Source of the DNA: Oscillospiraceae bacterium
GTDB lineage: Bacteria; Bacillota; Clostridia; Oscillospirales; Acutalibacteraceae
DNA length: 9,026 bases
Assembly (NCBI GenBank): GCA_003520555.1
Contig: DOUO01000136.1
Location: 1-9,026 of the forward strand
Reading direction: 5' to 3'
Positions 7,682 to 9,026 of this stretch are shown here, one piece after another (the first letter of the stretch is position 1; each line of letters starts with the position of its first letter). The notes under the pieces are model-generated. The model made no database searches. It was given only the letters and a program-made list of their open reading frames with translations, and was not told where the DNA came from. Both the position numbers and the translations under genes were made by a program.

Positions 7682-8395
7682 TTATTTATCAAGACCTACG
7701 CGCTTCATCATTTCGGCGTAAGCTTCCTCAACACCGCCCATGTCACGGCGGAAGCGGTCTTTGTCAAGCTTTTCGTGGGTTTCAATATCCCAGAATCGGC
7801 AGGTATCGGGTGAAATTTCGTCGGCAAGAATAATTGTGCCGTCCGCAAGTCTGCCGAACTCAATCTTGAAATCAATAAGCTCGACGCCGCACTTTACAAA
7901 AAACTCCTTCATAACCTCGTTGATTTTAAGGGTGTAGCAAGCGATAGTATCAAGTTCTTCCTTTGTAGCCGCTCCGATAGCGATAATCTGGCTGTCGTTA
8001 ATCATTGGATCTCCCAAATCGTCGTCCTTGAGGCAGTACTCAAGGGTGGGAGTTTTAAACTCTGTTCCTTCGGGAACACCGAAACGCTTTGAGAATGAAC
8101 CTGCCGCCTTGTTTCTTACAATTACCTCAAGCGGTACGATTTCAACTTTTTTAAGAAGAGCGTCGCGGTCGTTAAGCTCCTCAACAAAATCGGTTGGAAT
8201 ACCTTTTTCCTCCAAAAGCTTAAACATGAAGTTTGACATACGGTTGTTAACAACGCCCTTGCCTACGATAGTGCCCTTTTTTTCGCCGTTAAAAGCAGTG
8301 GCGTCGTCTTTATAGGACACGATGCAAAGCGCGTCGTCGCTTGTTGAATAAACTTTTTTTGCCTTGCCTTCATATAGAAGCTCTTTCTTTTCCAT
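7682..8395 (-). CDS. purC: Phosphoribosylaminoimidazole-succinocarboxamide (SAICAR) synthase
   Basis: Predicted 237-residue cytosolic enzyme that ligates aspartate to CAIR using ATP to give SAICAR (EC 6.3.2.6); PurB acts on its product next. The N-terminal [11 protein letters not shown] (6-16) is the nucleotide-binding start typical of the family. The two family signatures are [18 protein letters not shown] at 87-104 and LIDFKIEFG at 173-181, followed by DEISPDTCR at 192-200. Length is normal for the short bacterial form. The ATG at 8395 has GGAGG 8 nt upstream. It is the first gene of the minus-strand purine operon, with a near-consensus promoter about 70 bp upstream. The stop codon lies within a 6-bp AT-rich inverted repeat (7666-7684) that has no T-run and is unlikely to terminate. 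Confidence 0.97.
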   Translation of the reverse strand: MEKKELLYEGKAKKVYSTSDDALCIVSYKDDATAFNGEKKGTIVGKGVVNNRMSNFMFKLLEEKGIPTDFVEELNDRDALLKKVEIVPLEVIVRNKAAGSFSKRFGVPEGTEFKTPTLEYCLKDDDLGDPMINDSQIIAIGAATKEELDTIACYTLKINEVMKEFFVKCGVELIDFKIEFGRLADGTIILADEISPDTCRFWDIETHEKLDKDRFRRDMGGVEEAYAEMMKRVGLDK

Positions 8396-8424
8396 TGATT
8401 ATTCCTCCAATTTCTAAGCATACA

Positions 8425-8446
8425 ATATCATATAGCCGGTTGATAT
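8425..8446 (-). other. Small inverted repeat in the purC leader
   Basis: ATATCA and TGATAT form a 6-bp stem around a 10-nt loop in the predicted 5' leader of purC, upstream of the ribosome binding site. It is AT-rich and weak. It could be a protein site, an RNA hairpin or chance; nothing links it to a known riboswitch. Confidence 0.2.
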
Positions 8447-8467
8447 AAAAATAACAACACACTTTAT

Positions 8468-8496
8468 ATTATAATATAGTTTGAAAAATTTAGCAA
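8468..8496 (-). promoter_or_regulatory. Promoter of the purC-purF-purB-purA(-guaA) operon
   Basis: On the minus strand a -35 TTGCTA (8496-8491), an exact 17-bp spacer and a perfect -10 TATAAT (8473-8468) are present in a very AT-rich setting. Transcription would start near 8461, giving a leader of about 66 nt before the purC ATG. This is the only good promoter seen upstream of the operon. Confidence 0.75.
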
Positions 8497-8634
8497 CCGT
8501 ATTAGAATTAAAAATAAATTTTTGAGTATAAAACAGAAATGACGATTTCGAGCAAAAATTTTTAGTAATATTTATTTTCATCTAAACGAATTTCCGCGTA
8601 AAACAACGGATTTTGAATTAAATAAAAATGATAC

Positions 8635-8663
8635 TTGATTTTTTTCAATTAATACTGTATAAT
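8635..8663 (+). promoter_or_regulatory. tRNA-Leu promoter
   Basis: A -35 TTGATT (8635-8640), a 17-bp spacer and a perfect -10 TATAAT (8658-8663) place the start near 8670, about 7 nt before the mature tRNA 5' end. Hexamers and spacing are identical to the promoter of the short GMP synthetase gene. Confidence 0.75.
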
Positions 8664-8676
8664 AATACGTGCACAC

Positions 8677-8763
8677 GCCGGTGTGATGGAATTGGCAGAC
8701 GTAGCGGACTCAAAATCCGCCGGTAGCGATACCGTACCGGTTCGAGTCCGGTCACCGGCACCA
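8677..8763 (+). tRNA. tRNA-Leu (anticodon CAA), CCA encoded
   Basis: An 87-nt type II tRNA folds cleanly. The acceptor stem is GCCGGTG/CACCGGC with discriminator A8760 and an encoded CCA (8761-8763). The anticodon stem GCGGA/TCCGC encloses the loop CTCAAAA, giving anticodon CAA at 8711-8713 and decoding UUG. The long variable arm CGGTA/TACCG is typical of leucine tRNAs. The T arm is ACCGG-TTCGAGT-CCGGT. It is transcribed alone, divergently from purC. Confidence 0.97.
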
Positions 8764-8798
8764 AAAACAGCAGTGGTCACACTGCTGTTTTTCTTTTT
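8763..8798 (+). terminator. Intrinsic terminator of tRNA-Leu
   Basis: A perfect 13-bp inverted repeat (AAAAACAGCAGTG, loop GTCA, CACTGCTGTTTTT) begins at the last base of the tRNA CCA and runs into a TTTTTCTTTTT tract. It is a textbook Rho-independent terminator on the plus strand. Confidence 0.92.
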
Positions 8799-8806
8799 GA
8801 TTAACA

Positions 8807-8846
8807 AAAAACCTCGGCTAAACGCGTCGCGTTCGCCGAGGTTTTT
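8807..8846. terminator. Bidirectional intrinsic terminator
   Basis: The 12-bp arms AAAAACCTCGGC and GCCGAGGTTTTT enclose a second small stem (AACGC/GCGTT, loop GTC). A-runs and T-runs flank both sides, so it can terminate on either strand. Its main job is probably to end the minus-strand gene entering from the right, whose stop codon lies 33 bp away, and to back up the tRNA terminator. Confidence 0.85.
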
Positions 8847-8879
8847 CAACTCTGTGTGGTTGTTTTCATTTTTCAGCCA

Positions 8880-9026
8880 TCATGGATTCTGCCCGGTTTC
8901 AGCTTTGTTACTGGGCAGCGCCATGGAGCTTACCTGATTGTAGCTGCACATACAGCCGCCGTAGTAGGTGTTTGCCCTGTAGGTGTTGTAGAATACTCTC
9001 AGCTTACCGTTTGCGTCGTAGTAGCG
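8880..9026 (-). CDS. C-terminal fragment of an unrecognised Tyr-rich protein
   Basis: The minus-strand frame is open from the window edge to a TGA at 8882-8880, giving the last 48 residues of a protein cut by the right boundary. The visible part is rich in Tyr, Asn and Gly, with RYYDANGKLRVFYNTY followed by YYGGCMCSYN, and ends in a polar tail (NKAETGQNP). The C-M-C pair could bind metal or form a disulfide, but nothing proves it. The Tyr/Asn bias resembles beta-rich secreted or surface proteins; that is only an impression. I do not recognise a family. Support for being coding comes from the open frame to the edge and the well-placed terminator 33 bp beyond the stop. Its start, size and operon context are outside the window. 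Confidence 0.6.
   Translation of the reverse strand, partial: RYYDANGKLRVFYNTYRANTYYGGCMCSYNQVSSMALPSNKAETGQNP

Noticed and set aside
8397..8461. Purine (guanine/adenine) riboswitch in the purC leader.
   Set aside because: The leader is too short for the aptamer plus expression platform, and the conserved core and loop-loop sequences are absent; only a weak 6-bp hairpin is present.
8570..8610. CGAA-containing sequences that might be PurR boxes upstream of purC.
   Set aside because: Single CGAA words without the longer conserved flanks or a paired arrangement; too common in AT-rich DNA to call.
8649..8937. Short ORFs on both strands across the tRNA-Leu gene (8649-8849 minus, 8683-8937 plus).
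   Set aside because: They translate the tRNA and the two terminator hairpins; the sequence is fully explained as RNA gene plus terminators.
1..9026. Mobile elements, CRISPR arrays, attachment-site repeats next to the tRNA.
   Set aside because: No transposase or integrase coding sequence, no regularly spaced direct repeats and no duplicate of the tRNA 3' end are visible in the window.

Overview
This window looks like ordinary chromosome from a Gram-positive Clostridia-type bacterium. The guess of Oscillospiraceae/Ruminococcus-like relatives is an inference from the protein variants and is not proven. The supporting signs are moderate GC, AT-rich intergenic regions, strong AGGAGG-type ribosome binding sites, near-consensus TTGxxx-N17-TATAAT promoters and tight gene packing. 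I see no insertion sequence, phage gene, CRISPR array or toxin/defence module.

Most of the window is one purine-biosynthesis locus on the minus strand. Its transcription order, from high to low coordinates, is purC (7682-8395), purF (6161-7630), purB (4705-6141), purA (3400-4677) and guaA (1761-3305). A good sigma-A-type promoter lies upstream of purC. The first four genes are separated by only 51, 19 and 27 bp. The purA-guaA gap is 94 bp and holds two perfect hairpins, so guaA may be partly uncoupled from the rest. PurF makes the first committed step and PurC and PurB act late in IMP synthesis. PurB and PurA convert IMP to AMP, and GuaA converts XMP to GMP. The other pathway genes (purD, N, L, M, E, H, guaB) are not here.

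Below guaA, a plus-strand tspO-family membrane protein (1149-1622) converges on guaA across a GC-rich hairpin. It is divergent from a second GMP-synthetase gene (14-994, minus). That second gene encodes only the ATP-pyrophosphatase and dimerization domains, lacks the glutaminase domain, and has its own strong promoter. The window therefore holds two distinct GMP synthetases, one complete and one 'subunit B' type, on either side of tspO. This is the most unusual aspect of the region.

To the right of purC there is a 281-bp AT-rich divergent promoter region, then a tRNA-Leu(CAA) gene on the plus strand with its own promoter and intrinsic terminator. A second terminator-like hairpin follows, with T-runs on both strands. 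Last comes the C-terminal end of an unrecognised Tyr-rich protein entering from the right edge on the minus strand (8880-9026). I found no clearly undescribed system. The points worth following are the GMP-synthetase pair, the variant PurA active-site loop, the purA-guaA hairpins and the unidentified partial protein.
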